Counted from the stretch's first letter, positions 43,749 to 52,655 are shown. The stretch: 64,000 bases of DNA from Aquidulcibacter paucihalophilus (GCF_002105465.1 NZ_NCSQ01000166.1:570-64569); one strand, 5' to 3'. The notes: generated by a model not told the origin, from the sequence alone. Numbers and translations are program-made.

Positions 43749-45130
43749 CAGCGGTGGTCTAGCAGGCGAATAGGCTTTTGTCTGGACTCAATCTGGGTCA
43801 AAGCAGCGGTGCCTCCCGGTGGTACCAATTCGACCTGTGCTTCAATACCCAGCTTGCGCTTTAAGGTCTCGCGATAAGTTTCTGGATTGCCACCGCGATC
43901 TTCGCAAATCACTATCAACTCGTCGCGGCCCTGCCCATCGCGCACGACTTTACAGATCCACTCGCCGGCAAAAGCTGGAAGCTCTGCCAGGATCGGCCCA
44001 ACGGCTTGAGGGAAGACATTGATACCACGCAGCTTCACCATATTGTCGGATCGACCGAGGAAGCCTTCGATGCGCTTGAACTGCACGCCAATCGCGCTTG
44101 TGTCGGTACGGAAGGCACTGACGTCATGGGTGTTGAAGCGGATGATGGGATAAACATCGTCCTTGAACAGACAAGTCACGACGAGATCGCCTGTTTGGCC
44201 ATCCGGTACGGGTTGTGCGGTGTCGAGATCGCAGATTTCCACCCAGTGCGCGTCTTCCATCACATAATGACCATCCCGGTCGGGGCCTTCGCCCGCGATC
44301 ATGCCGGTATCGCCGACGCCATACCAATCATAGCAGGCCGCCCCGCCCCAGAGAGCAGAGACCGTATCCTTATCTTCCCGGCCAAATTGACCCGAGATCA
44401 TGCGAATGGGGATATCCACCCCGGGCTCTAGCCCCTCAGCGCGAGCCACTTCTGCCAGCTTTTTGATATAGTCGGTGAAGCCCAAAATCACTGTTGCGCC
44501 AAAGTCGCGCATCAAGCCGACTTGCGCCGCACTGCGTGTTTCGATGCCGGTGCCAGCCGACATGAAGGTTGCACTGGTCCAGCGGGTGACGGCCTCGCGG
44601 ATATAATGCCCGCCATTGATCATGCCATGACCATAGACGGAGTGGACGACATCGCTGGGGCGCATGCCCTGCCAGCGAAATAGGCGGGCGAGCAAGAGGT
44701 TTTGCACCTCCCGCGTTTTGGCACCGAAGAAGAGCGGCTGCGGTCGCCCCGTTGTTCCGCTGGTTGTGTGAAAAATCATCGGCGGGCGGGCACTATCTGG
44801 ATAGGAATCTAAGCCCGCAAAGTCACCAAACGGGGGGTAAAGCGCTATACTTTCGACAATCTCTTGCTTGCCGAAAGTAGGTAATTTGGGCAAATCGTCG
44901 AGAGAGCGGATGTCGCCTGCTTCAATGCCGTGCTTGCCCCACAGGCGCTGATAAAAGTGGGTTTTGGCGGCCCGCGCCAAGAGCTTTTGAAACAGGCGCT
45001 CTTGATGGGCGCGTAACTGGTCGCGGCTGATGCTGGTTGCCATCTTCACAAAGTCATCGCCGATCGGGTGGTCTTTGAGGAGGGCTGGATAATCGAGGCT
45101 TTGGGCAAAGCTGGTATGTAAATCCGTCAC
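43748..45130 (-). CDS. AMP-forming acyl-CoA ligase, phenylacetate-CoA ligase (PaaK)-like
   Basis: 460 residues. The P-loop-like adenylation motif FHTTSGTTGRPQPLFFG lies near residue 125. CYDWYGVGDTGMIAGEGPDRDGHY holds the AMP-binding acidic motif, and the hinge/C-domain has RSDNMVKLRGINVFPQAV, typical of PaaK. It should activate an aromatic or other carboxylic acid to its CoA ester. The start is GTG at 45130, overlapping the upstream MmgE/PrpD stop (GTGA). Substrate unknown; the phenylacetate oxygenase genes are not in the window. Confidence 0.88.
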   Translation of the reverse strand: MTDLHTSFAQSLDYPALLKDHPIGDDFVKMATSISRDQLRAHQERLFQKLLARAAKTHFYQRLWGKHGIEAGDIRSLDDLPKLPTFGKQEIVESIALYPPFGDFAGLDSYPDSARPPMIFHTTSGTTGRPQPLFFGAKTREVQNLLLARLFRWQGMRPSDVVHSVYGHGMINGGHYIREAVTRWTSATFMSAGTGIETRSAAQVGLMRDFGATVILGFTDYIKKLAEVARAEGLEPGVDIPIRMISGQFGREDKDTVSALWGGAACYDWYGVGDTGMIAGEGPDRDGHYVMEDAHWVEICDLDTAQPVPDGQTGDLVVTCLFKDDVYPIIRFNTHDVSAFRTDTSAIGVQFKRIEGFLGRSDNMVKLRGINVFPQAVGPILAELPAFAGEWICKVVRDGQGRDELIVICEDRGGNPETYRETLKRKLGIEAQVELVPPGGTAALTQIESRQKPIRLLDHR

Positions 45131-46533
45131 GAGAGGATCCCTGCGGCAAGGCGGCCCAATAGGCCGACATCAATGAGTTCGGTCAGATGGTCTGTGGCCT
45201 CGATGAGGGCGTCTTCCAGCTCAGGATTGGCCCGGCCAAAGCCAAATGCGCAACAGGCCCGGAACTTTGCCAAATGGGCTTGCCGGCTCAATGGGCGTTG
45301 GGGTGTACCCAAAAGTTTGTCTATTGCCACCTCCAGGACCCGACCATCCTTCAGAACGGCGCGCGCCGATTGCGGCACAAAGGAGGAGGCTTCTGTCACC
45401 TCATTGACTTCAACCTGGATGCGAGCCGCCAGTGCGTGAATTGCCGGATCATTGAGCCAGTCTGCTGTAAAGTCTGTCAGCCCGACATCGCCCTTGGTCA
45501 AAGCAATTGCGCCAACATAGGGCAGACACAAGCGTGCATAATTGACTTCCAATGGCGGTGGCGCGATCGGGCGACCAACTAAATGATGGATCAAGGGCGG
45601 GGCCGAAATCGTCAGATGGTCGAGATTATCAGCCGTCAGACCTTGGCGCGCCAAGTCTTGGATCATGTCGATCCCTCCGTGGGAGGCGCGGCCACTGGGG
45701 AAGGGTTTCCAACTGACCTCTGCGGCGCGCCAAATTTGGCCAAGGCTTGCCATCACGGGCTCAAGCGCTGTGTCGCGTTCAAACAGTGAGAGATAGCCAA
45801 ACGGCCCATCAATGGAGCCCATTGGTCCGGGCAGACCGGCTTCGACCAAATCGACTGCGACAAAGGCAGATCGTGCAGCCCCGGCGACACTGGCCGCCAA
45901 AGCGGGCGTGCCTTCAACATGGGCCTGCATCGTGCCGGATGCAAAGGCAAGCGCATAACCAAAAGCGTGGGCCGTCTGGTCACCACTTAAGCCTCTGGCA
46001 TGAGAAAGCGCCGCGACCGCGCCAAACAAGCCGCAGGTTGCAGGTCGGAAGAAGCGGATTTGGGACTTCGCCGCAACACCGAGTCCTGCTGCAACATCAA
46101 CCCCGATCGCCGCCGCCGAAACATAGCGTTCACCCCTGAGGCCTACCCGTTGTGCTTCCGCCAGTAAGACCGGGACTACTACGGTAAACGGGTGCAATAC
46201 CGCCCCCTCATGCACACAATCAAACTCTAACGCATGGGCCTGAAACGCATTGACGAATGCGGCATGGGGCGCTGGCAAAGCCTCGCCTGTGGCAAAAACA
46301 TTCGCCTGGGTCCCATCGCCCCATTTTGCTGCCGCTTGGCGGACACCTTCTGCATAGGGCGAACGTGTGCCCGCAATTCCAACGCCGATCAAATCCAAGG
46401 TAAAATTGCGGACGGCTTGGATCGCTTCGGGCGGTAGATCGGCCAAAGTGGTTGAGGCCACATGTTGGGCGAGCTTTTGCGCCGCTGTGTGTGACGCATC
46501 CGTCTGTATAGACTCTGAGCTTTGTCCGGACAT
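45127..46533 (-). CDS. MmgE/PrpD family protein
   Basis: 468 residues from ATG 46533; a longer frame exists but runs into the divergent gene. Family features: FTLDLIGVGIAGTRSPYAEGVRQAA, AAFVNAFQAHALEFDCVHEGAVLHPFTVVVP, and SWKPFPSGRASHGGIDMIQDL. The fold covers 2-methylcitrate dehydratase, cis-aconitate decarboxylase, and iminodisuccinate epimerase, among others. No methylcitrate synthase is nearby, so it is probably not PrpD proper. It leads the operon with the CoA ligase and the amidase. Confidence 0.85.
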   Translation of the reverse strand: MSGQSSESIQTDASHTAAQKLAQHVASTTLADLPPEAIQAVRNFTLDLIGVGIAGTRSPYAEGVRQAAAKWGDGTQANVFATGEALPAPHAAFVNAFQAHALEFDCVHEGAVLHPFTVVVPVLLAEAQRVGLRGERYVSAAAIGVDVAAGLGVAAKSQIRFFRPATCGLFGAVAALSHARGLSGDQTAHAFGYALAFASGTMQAHVEGTPALAASVAGAARSAFVAVDLVEAGLPGPMGSIDGPFGYLSLFERDTALEPVMASLGQIWRAAEVSWKPFPSGRASHGGIDMIQDLARQGLTADNLDHLTISAPPLIHHLVGRPIAPPPLEVNYARLCLPYVGAIALTKGDVGLTDFTADWLNDPAIHALAARIQVEVNEVTEASSFVPQSARAVLKDGRVLEVAIDKLLGTPQRPLSRQAHLAKFRACCAFGFGRANPELEDALIEATDHLTELIDVGLLGRLAAGILS

Positions 46534-46543
46534 ATTGGGGACA

Positions 46544-46553
46544 TAGCATGCTA
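46544..46553. promoter_or_regulatory. Palindrome in the divergent region controlled, perhaps, by the GntR regulator
   Basis: TAGCATGCTA is a perfect ten-base palindrome in the 81-base gap between the divergent MmgE/PrpD and CoA-transferase genes. A GntR/UTRA regulator is encoded in the plus-strand operon, so an operator here is plausible. A ten-base palindrome can also be chance. Confidence 0.3.
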
Positions 46554-46614
46554 CGAGGGAAGCGCAATCGCTCTGACCCATTTTGCCGATCGAGACTGGA
46601 AAAACCTGCAGACC

Positions 46615-47904
46615 ATGACGCCTAGGCCACCCAATGCCCCATCCGTGAAACTGCCGAGGCTGGCAGAGGCCGCGAGACTATTGGCTGAACGGGCGCGCGG
46701 CGGGCGTGTTTTCATTCCTGCCGGGCCGGTGGAGCCCTTAGCCTTGGCAGAAGCTTTTCGGGAAAGGCCTGGAATGGCCGATGGGGTTCGCTTTTGCGGG
46801 TTGTTCATTCCGGGGCTTAATCGTTTGGATTGGGCTGCTCTATCGCCTAAAGCCCAAGCAGAGGTTTTTTTGCCAAGCCCGGACTTTGTGGCAACCATCG
46901 CCACGGGGCAGACCCGCGTGATCCCAAGTCATTATTCAGCGGCATGGCGCTTCTTCCAGACGGCACCGTTCAAGGCGGCGGTGTTTCACCTTTCCGCACC
47001 AGATGCCGATGGCTATTGCTCGCTGTCCTTATCGGCCGACGCCAGCCCTGCCTTTTTTGACCGCGCTGTGTTTAAGTTGGGCCTGATCAATCCCAGCTTG
47101 CCCGTGATAAGGGGCGCGCCACAGCTGCATTTGAGCGCTTTGGATGCGTGGGTGGAGGCCGATGACCCGCCTGCGGAATTATTGACGCCAACGCCTTCGG
47201 GTGATGTGGATGCCTTGGTTCAGCACGTGACAAGCTTGATTGAGGATGGGGCGACGTTGCAGGCGGGGATTGGCAAATTGCCCGGTGCGATTATGGCGGG
47301 GCTGACCAATTTGCGCGGGCTGTCCATCCATTCGGGCTTGATTGGCGACTGGGTCCTACCGCTCATAGAAGCTGGGGCCTTGGCCGAAGCCGAAGGAAGT
47401 TTGAAGGCTGGCGTTATTCTTGGCAGTCGCACACTCCAAGCCCGGATGACCCAAGAGGTGCGCTTAAAGTTGATCCCAATTGTCGAGACCCACGGCGCGG
47501 CCCATCTTGGCGCAATTGCGCGCTTTATCAGCCTCAATTCTGCACTGGAGGTAGATTTGTTCGGCCAGATCAATTGTGAATTCGCAGGATCGCGTACTCT
47601 GGCCGGCGTTGGCGGGGCGGTCGATTTCTTGCGTGGCGCGCGTCTCAGCCCCGGTGGCAAGCCAATCGTGATGGTGCAAAGTCTCGGCAGGCACGGAGAA
47701 AGCCGAATTGTGCCGCGCCTTAGTGCACCAAGTGTGTCTATTGCCCGTTCGGATGCGCCTATCTTAGTAACAGAGCAAGGTGCAATTGATCTTGAGCCCC
47801 TCGACACCGAGGCGCGCGCCCAGGCGATTATCTCGCTCGCGGCCCCTCCGCATCGTGCGGACTTGTTGGCTGCTTGGGCGCAGCATAAAGGTGCCAAGCC
47901 ATGA
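46615..47904 (+). CDS. Acetyl-CoA hydrolase/4-hydroxybutyrate-type CoA-transferase
   Basis: 429 residues from ATG 46615; upstream in-frame codons overlap the divergent gene and are not conserved-looking. N-domain: LAERARGGRVFIPAGPVEPLALAEAF. C-domain: LQAGIGKLPGAIM, HSGLIGDWVLPLIEAG, and DLFGQINCEFAGSRTLAGVGGAVDF, with the likely catalytic Glu in the GQINCE motif. Then LSPGGKPIVMVQSL. It should move CoA between a short acyl-CoA and an acid. It is translated into the GntR gene with an ATGA overlap. With the divergent ligase and MmgE/PrpD it suggests breakdown of an organic acid. Confidence 0.87.
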   Translation: MTPRPPNAPSVKLPRLAEAARLLAERARGGRVFIPAGPVEPLALAEAFRERPGMADGVRFCGLFIPGLNRLDWAALSPKAQAEVFLPSPDFVATIATGQTRVIPSHYSAAWRFFQTAPFKAAVFHLSAPDADGYCSLSLSADASPAFFDRAVFKLGLINPSLPVIRGAPQLHLSALDAWVEADDPPAELLTPTPSGDVDALVQHVTSLIEDGATLQAGIGKLPGAIMAGLTNLRGLSIHSGLIGDWVLPLIEAGALAEAEGSLKAGVILGSRTLQARMTQEVRLKLIPIVETHGAAHLGAIARFISLNSALEVDLFGQINCEFAGSRTLAGVGGAVDFLRGARLSPGGKPIVMVQSLGRHGESRIVPRLSAPSVSIARSDAPILVTEQGAIDLEPLDTEARAQAIISLAAPPHRADLLAAWAQHKGAKP

Positions 47905-48617
47905 GTTCGCCCAACTCCCTCTACCGCCGTTTGGCAGACGAGTTGCGCAAGGCGATTGCGTCGGGCCAGTATCCAACCGGCAGCCTACTTCCCACCGAAT
48001 CTGATTTGTGTGCCACCCATCGAGTCTCACGCCACACCGCCCGTGACGCGTTACGGATCCTGACTGACGAAGGCCTGATTGAGCGGCGGCGGGGTGCAGG
48101 TTCCGTTGTGATTGCCGCCAAACCTGTTGGCCCCTTTTCGCAAGGCTGGGGCGAGATTGGCGATATTCTTCAATATGCACGCGATACGCGCCTTGTTATT
48201 CAAAGCTATGGCGTCGCTGATCCCGCAGATCTGGTAGCTATGGACCTTGACCCAACGTTGGATTGGATCGGGATTTATGGCCTGCGAGTTCGCACTACCG
48301 GCGGCAGGCCTCTTGCCCATACCCGTATCTGTGTCCGGGCAGACCTTGCGCCACCACGCGCCGCTTTAGACGATTGGCCCCTTGCCATCGCAGAATATAT
48401 CGCCCGCTATTCTGGAGTTCTGGCGGCCACGATTGAGCAAGACATTTCCGCGATCAAGTTAAGCCGCGACCTAGCCAAGCGCCTGCACGAGCATGCAGGA
48501 GATCCAGCACTTCGCACACGCCGGCGCTATGGCGATGCTTCGGGCCATATTTATCAAGCCAGCATCAGCATCCATCCAGGCGAGCATTTTACTTATTCGA
48601 TGTCGGTCAGTCGCTAA
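47901..48617 (+). CDS. GntR family transcriptional regulator (HutC/UTRA type)
   Basis: 238 residues. The N-terminal winged helix is clear: LYRRLADELRKAIASGQYPTGSLLPTESDLCATHRVSRHTARDALRILTDEGLIERRRGAGSVV (residues about 7-70). The C-terminal UTRA-type ligand domain runs from about 85 to 235 (DLDPTLDWIGIYGLRVRTTGGRPLAHTRICVRADL). It shares a transcript with the CoA-transferase and probably senses the substrate or a CoA intermediate of this cluster. It ends in a four-base overlap (CTAA) with yeiH. Confidence 0.92.
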   Translation: MSSPNSLYRRLADELRKAIASGQYPTGSLLPTESDLCATHRVSRHTARDALRILTDEGLIERRRGAGSVVIAAKPVGPFSQGWGEIGDILQYARDTRLVIQSYGVADPADLVAMDLDPTLDWIGIYGLRVRTTGGRPLAHTRICVRADLAPPRAALDDWPLAIAEYIARYSGVLAATIEQDISAIKLSRDLAKRLHEHAGDPALRTRRRYGDASGHIYQASISIHPGEHFTYSMSVSR

Positions 48618-49621
48618 CTTGCCATCATCATGATCCCGACGCCTGTAGCGGAGATGGCGGCAATAATGGCGGTCTGGATCAGGAGGGCGCTTACCGCGCG
48701 CGGGCCCAATAGCATAACGCCCTTGATTGAGGTGTTGGCCCCTAAAGCGACCATAGAAACAATCAGGCAGATGCTGGAGATTTTGGTGAGGGCGGCAATG
48801 CCCTCAGGAGTCAACCAGCCTGTATTGGCGACCACGATGGCGGCCACAAAGCCCAAGAGGAAGACGGGCACAGTAGCTTCGTTTTCCTCCTGTTCACCTT
48901 CTTTGCGGTCGCGCCAAGACAAGATCATCAACAGGCCAAAAATCACGACTGGCATCATAGCGACGCGGATCATTTTTACGGTGGTGGCGGCTGGTGTTGC
49001 CGCTTCGCCATAGACGTCCGAAGCTGCGACGACTTGGGCAACTTCATGAATGGATGCGCCAAGGAACACCGCTGACGGAATCATTGGGATATTGAAGAAG
49101 TGACAGAGTGCTGGATAGGCCACGACTGCAATCGTGCCAATAATGGTAATGCTGGCCACAGTAGCGACCACGTCGCGCTCCACATTCGAATTCGGACGTC
49201 GCGCCAAAACGGTGGCAATTGCCAAAGCCGCCGAAGCCCCGCAAATCGCAACCGAGGTGGCAGTCAAAAACGCTGTCGCACGGGGTAACTTTAATGCGCG
49301 CCCAGCAAGATAGCCCAAGCATAAGGTGCCAAAAGCGGCAGAAACGGCGATTACGGCGGGTTGCCAGCCCAGAGCCTGCAAGTCTGAGATTGTGATTCGA
49401 AAGCCCATCAGGGCAACGCCAACCCGCAATAAAGGCTTCGCCAATAGATCATTGCCGGGCTTGAAGTTAGGTTTCGTTAAGACGATCGCCGCCAGCATAC
49501 CCAGAAGCAAAGCGATCAATAGGGTGGGAACGCGCGTGCCCTGGGTCGGAAAATAAGCGATGGCGGCCAGAAACAGGCCCAAGCCTACACCGGGGCCAAA
49601 CTTTGTAAGCGATTTAATCAT
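48614..49621 (-). CDS. YeiH/UPF0324 family membrane transporter (putative sulfate-type exporter)
   Basis: 335 residues with about ten hydrophobic segments. ATG 49621 has GGGG six bases upstream. Family blocks are LGMLAAIVLTKPNFKPGNDLLAKPLLRVGVALMGFRITISDL, ATSVAICGASAALAIATVL, and AVFLGASIHEVAQVVAASDVYG. Members are annotated as putative sulfate exporters, with weak functional proof. Anions such as sulfite or sulfolactate would fit the organosulfur genes at 13-20 kb, but that link is inference. A DUF6356-like gene lies 42 bases upstream on the same strand. Confidence 0.88.
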   Translation of the reverse strand: MIKSLTKFGPGVGLGLFLAAIAYFPTQGTRVPTLLIALLLGMLAAIVLTKPNFKPGNDLLAKPLLRVGVALMGFRITISDLQALGWQPAVIAVSAAFGTLCLGYLAGRALKLPRATAFLTATSVAICGASAALAIATVLARRPNSNVERDVVATVASITIIGTIAVVAYPALCHFFNIPMIPSAVFLGASIHEVAQVVAASDVYGEAATPAATTVKMIRVAMMPVVIFGLLMILSWRDRKEGEQEENEATVPVFLLGFVAAIVVANTGWLTPEGIAALTKISSICLIVSMVALGANTSIKGVMLLGPRAVSALLIQTAIIAAISATGVGIMMMAS

Positions 49622-49663
49622 TGGGCCCCACACTCATGCGCATCACCCCACGCGCTGACTAGT

Positions 49664-49927
49664 TTAGCTTAGGGCCGTTTCACCAGGTTGTGCAATCGGG
49701 GCTCCATTAGCGGTATGCTTGCGGTTGCGGTGCACGACCATTCGATCATGCAGACAACAAATAGTTTGGCTGCCGGTCGATTTGAATAAACCGGGAATTA
49801 GACCATGAATGATACAGGCAAAAGCCGCCCCCAACATTTGGAAACCAAAGCTAAAGGCCACCCCCAAATGTTCAAAATAGGTTTCGCCAACGCTTTCTGG
49901 ATGCTCGACGAATAATTTTTTGAACAT
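49664..49927 (-). CDS. DUF6356-like small membrane-associated protein
   Basis: 87 residues from the ATG at 49927. The sequence MFKKLFVEHPESVGETYFEH is followed by a hydrophobic helix FGFQMLGAAFACIIHGLIPG and then LFKSTGSQTICCLHDRMVVHRN. The pattern (FxxHPxSVGExYxEH, a membrane helix, and TGSxTIxxLHxRM) agrees with the small DUF6356 family of alphaproteobacteria, as I recall it. Function unknown. It is on the yeiH strand and divergent from the Lrp/AsnC gene. Confidence 0.8.
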   Translation of the reverse strand: MFKKLFVEHPESVGETYFEHLGVAFSFGFQMLGAAFACIIHGLIPGLFKSTGSQTICCLHDRMVVHRNRKHTANGAPIAQPGETALS

Positions 49928-49992
49928 GTCCACTCTCTCCCATTTGCCGGAAAAGGTTCTCACAGATTCTATGGTAAATTTTCACTTTCTTA

Positions 49993-50020
49993 TTGAGTAT
50001 CAGTGCGGTCTTGGTATAAT
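49993..50020 (+). promoter_or_regulatory. Housekeeping-type promoter of the Lrp/AsnC gene
   Basis: TTGAGT (49993-49998) and TATAAT (50015-50020) are separated by 16 bases. The -10 box is perfect. The start codon is only nine bases after it, so the transcript would have almost no leader, and no ribosome site is seen before the ATG. Confidence 0.6.
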
Positions 50021-50029
50021 TCTTCGATC

Positions 50030-50506
50030 ATGAAGCCAGAAAATCAAAAAATCGACGAAGCAGACATTAAGCTTTTGTCCATACTTCAAACCGATGCCTC
50101 TGTATCTTTGGAGGAAATATCGTCGCGCACTGCGATGTCGGCCAATACAGCTTGGCGACGAATTAGGCGGATGGAAGAAGCCGGCATTATCGCCAAGCGG
50201 GTGGCCTTGATCGATCCCGAAACGGTCGGCCTTGGCATGACGGTCTTTGTCGCCATCAAAACGTCGGACCACTCTGACGAATGGCTGGAAAACTTTGCGC
50301 GCTCTGTCTCGGCAATCCCTGAGGTGGTGGAGTTTTACCGGATGAGCGGGGATACCGACTACTTGCTCAAACTCCTGGTGGCCTCGATCGCCGATTATGA
50401 CCGCGTCTATAAAAAACTGATCCGGAGTGCGAAGTTGAGCGATGTGAGTTCCAGCTTTGCCATGGAGACGATTAAGTTCACCACCGCCGTTCCTTTGCGA
50501 ATTTAG
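50030..50506 (+). CDS. Lrp/AsnC family transcriptional regulator
   Basis: 158 residues from the ATG at 50030. The helix-turn-helix is at about 8-55 (KIDEADIKLLSILQTDASVSLEEISSRTAMSANTAWRRIRRMEEAGII). The RAM ligand/oligomer domain is at about 70-150 (VEFYRMSGDTDYLLKLLVASIADYDRVYKKLI). The first helix contact residues SANTAWRRIRR are typical of the family. It is divergent from the DUF6356/yeiH pair and 2.3 kb before gltD; target genes and ligand cannot be told from sequence. Confidence 0.94.
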   Translation: MKPENQKIDEADIKLLSILQTDASVSLEEISSRTAMSANTAWRRIRRMEEAGIIAKRVALIDPETVGLGMTVFVAIKTSDHSDEWLENFARSVSAIPEVVEFYRMSGDTDYLLKLLVASIADYDRVYKKLIRSAKLSDVSSSFAMETIKFTTAVPLRI

Positions 50507-50542
50507 CTTTTGGTACAAGTTTTTATGGTCTAAAGGGCAGGC

Positions 50543-51745
50543 ATGAGCCTAAAGCGCGTCCTCTTGATCGTAGGTGGCGGAATTTCTGCCTATAAGGCCC
50601 CGGAATTGGTGCGGGCGCTGGACAAGCGTGGCATTGGCTGTCGGGTTATCCTGACCCAAGCGGGCAGCCAATTCGTGACACCTTTGACTTTGGCGAGCCT
50701 GACCAAGGATGACGTGCATCAAGAGCTGTTCAACCTGACCCATGAAGCCAAGATGGGCCACATTGAATTGTCGCGCAGTGCGGACTTGGTTTTGGTGGCC
50801 CCTGCGACGGCGGATTTGATTGGCAAAGTTGCTCATGGCTTGGCCAATGACCTAGCCTCAACGGCTTTGCTGGCGACAGATAAGCCCGTCTTGATGGCCC
50901 CGGCCATGAATGTCCGCATGTGGGAACATCCTGCGGTGCAGCGCAATCTGGCGACGCTGCGCGCAGATGGTGTTCACTTTATTGGCCCCGATGAAGGGGC
51001 GATGGCCTGTGGCGAGTTTGGGCTAGGGCGCATGGCAGAGCCTGAAGCCATTGCTGCGGCCATAGAAGTCTTTTGGCACAAAGCCTGTTCCGATAAGCCG
51101 TTGCAAGGCAAGCGTGCCATTGTGACTGCCGGGCCAACTTTAGAGGCGCTTGACCCCATCCGCTTTTTGTCGAACCGGTCTTCCGGCAAGCAAGGCTATG
51201 CCATTGCGCACGCACTCGCCGAAGCTGGCGCAGAGGTGACCTTGGTGTCGGGTCCCACTGCGCTGAACGATGTGCCGGGTGTGAGCATGGTGCGGGTGGA
51301 AAGCGCGCGGGAGATGTTGGAAGCCTGTCAAAGCGCTTTGCCCGTCGATATTTTTGTTGCCGTTGCGGCTGTTGCTGATTGGCGGCCCGAGACCAAGGCA
51401 GAGGTAAAGCTGAAGCTCAAGGGTGACGCCAAAGCACCCGCCATGACTTTGGTTGAAAACCCAGATATTCTTGCCACCATTGCCCAATCGGGGCCGAAAA
51501 GACCGAAACTGGTCATCGGCTTTGCGGCCGAAACGCACGAAGTCTTGGCCTATGCCACGGCCAAACGGACAAAAAAGGGTTGTGATTGGGTGGTGGCCAA
51601 TGATGTATCTGGCGATGTGATGGGTGGGGAAAGCAATCAGATTCTTCTGGTCACCGCGGAGGGGCACCAGAGTTGGCCCGAAGCGCCAAAAGCCCAAATC
51701 GCCATCCGCCTCGCTGAAGAAATTTCAGCGTATTTCAAGACTTGA
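50543..51745 (+). CDS. coaBC: Bifunctional phosphopantothenoylcysteine decarboxylase/phosphopantothenate-cysteine ligase
   Basis: Two steps of coenzyme A synthesis in one 400-residue protein. CoaC flavoprotein domain about 1-185: VLLIVGGGISAYKAPELVR, VLMAPAMNVRMW (PAMN motif) and GAMACGEFGLGRM with the active Cys. CoaB ligase domain about 190-400: AIVTAGPTLEALDPIRFLSNRSSGKQGYAIA and KLVIGFAAETHE. Starts 37 bases after the Lrp gene and ends five bases from the convergent uppP. Confidence 0.97.
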   Translation: MSLKRVLLIVGGGISAYKAPELVRALDKRGIGCRVILTQAGSQFVTPLTLASLTKDDVHQELFNLTHEAKMGHIELSRSADLVLVAPATADLIGKVAHGLANDLASTALLATDKPVLMAPAMNVRMWEHPAVQRNLATLRADGVHFIGPDEGAMACGEFGLGRMAEPEAIAAAIEVFWHKACSDKPLQGKRAIVTAGPTLEALDPIRFLSNRSSGKQGYAIAHALAEAGAEVTLVSGPTALNDVPGVSMVRVESAREMLEACQSALPVDIFVAVAAVADWRPETKAEVKLKLKGDAKAPAMTLVENPDILATIAQSGPKRPKLVIGFAAETHEVLAYATAKRTKKGCDWVVANDVSGDVMGGESNQILLVTAEGHQSWPEAPKAQIAIRLAEEISAYFKT

Positions 51746-51750
51746 CCAGC

Positions 51751-52560
51751 TTAGAACGGCCAGAAAATCCCTAACATTAAGAGGCCGACCACAATCCGAT
51801 AATAGGCAAAGGGCGCAAAACCCATGCGCTGCACGATGCCAATGAATAGCTTTATCACAAAAATCGCGGTGATAAACGAGACGATAAAGCCAATGGCGAC
51901 CAAAATTAGGTCTTGTCCGCCTTGCGCTAGAAGAGCCTCGCGATTGCTCCAGCCTTCATAGGCAAACACCCCCACCATGGTTGGGATAGAAAGGAAGAAG
52001 CTGAATTCTGCCGCAGGTTTGCGGTCTACACCCAGCATCATGGCCCCAATAATGGTGGCTCCCGAACGCGACATGCCCGGGATCAACGCCAGACATTGGC
52101 ACAAACCAATCTTCAAACCCATGCTGACCGAGATGTCGTCGACATCAAGTACTTGCGGCTGCGGACGGAACCGTTCGGCTAGTAGGATCAAGATGCCCCC
52201 AACAACTAAAGTAACCGATACCACGACCGGGCTGAACAAAACGCCTTTGATGAAGTCGTGTAGCAAGGCACCAAGCAACATCGACGGAAAGAAGGCGAGC
52301 AGGACAGCTGCCGCAAATTGGCGCGATGCGGGGCTCGAAGGAAGCGTGATGAAGGCCCCCCAGAGCTTTTCAAAATAAAGGACCACGACGGCAAGGACCG
52401 CCCCGAGCTGTATCATCGTCTCAAACGTGTCGGGAACATCGCCAGGCAGTAATTGCTCGGCCAGAATTAAGTGTCCTGTCGACGAAATCGGCAAGAATTC
52501 TGTCAGGCCTTCGATAATGCCCAATAAAACGGCTACGAGGTAATCGCTCATCTCATCCAT
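51751..52560 (-). CDS. uppP: Undecaprenyl-diphosphatase UppP (BacA)
   Basis: Inner-membrane phosphatase that recycles the lipid carrier of cell-wall synthesis and confers bacitracin tolerance. 269 residues, about eight membrane helices. The two active-site motifs are EGLTEFLPISSTGHLIL near residue 18 and GMSRSGATIIGAMMLGVDR near residue 175. The ATG at 52551 (MSDYLV), three codons in, has a GGATGAG-type site and may be the true start. It is divergent from gltD across 279 bases that contain a pair of inverted sites. Confidence 0.96.
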   Translation of the reverse strand: MDEMSDYLVAVLLGIIEGLTEFLPISSTGHLILAEQLLPGDVPDTFETMIQLGAVLAVVVLYFEKLWGAFITLPSSPASRQFAAAVLLAFFPSMLLGALLHDFIKGVLFSPVVVSVTLVVGGILILLAERFRPQPQVLDVDDISVSMGLKIGLCQCLALIPGMSRSGATIIGAMMLGVDRKPAAEFSFFLSIPTMVGVFAYEGWSNREALLAQGGQDLILVAIGFIVSFITAIFVIKLFIGIVQRMGFAPFAYYRIVVGLLMLGIFWPF

Positions 52561-52633
52561 TCAACAGTAAGCGTGGTGAAAGGCCTCATGGCATGGCTTC
52601 ACGCGCAAAACCAGCCGAGCGCGCATTTGTATA

Positions 52634-52655
52634 ATAGGTATAATTCTTGACCTAT
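52634..52655. promoter_or_regulatory. Inverted-repeat site 1 in the uppP/gltD divergent region
   Basis: ATAGGT-N10-ACCTAT. Its inner 20 bases (52635-52654), read on the minus strand, match site 2 (52721-52740) at 17 of 20 positions. A TATAAT-like stretch overlaps it. It is 79 bases from the uppP start and about 185 from gltD. Candidate operator; regulator unknown. Confidence 0.5.
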
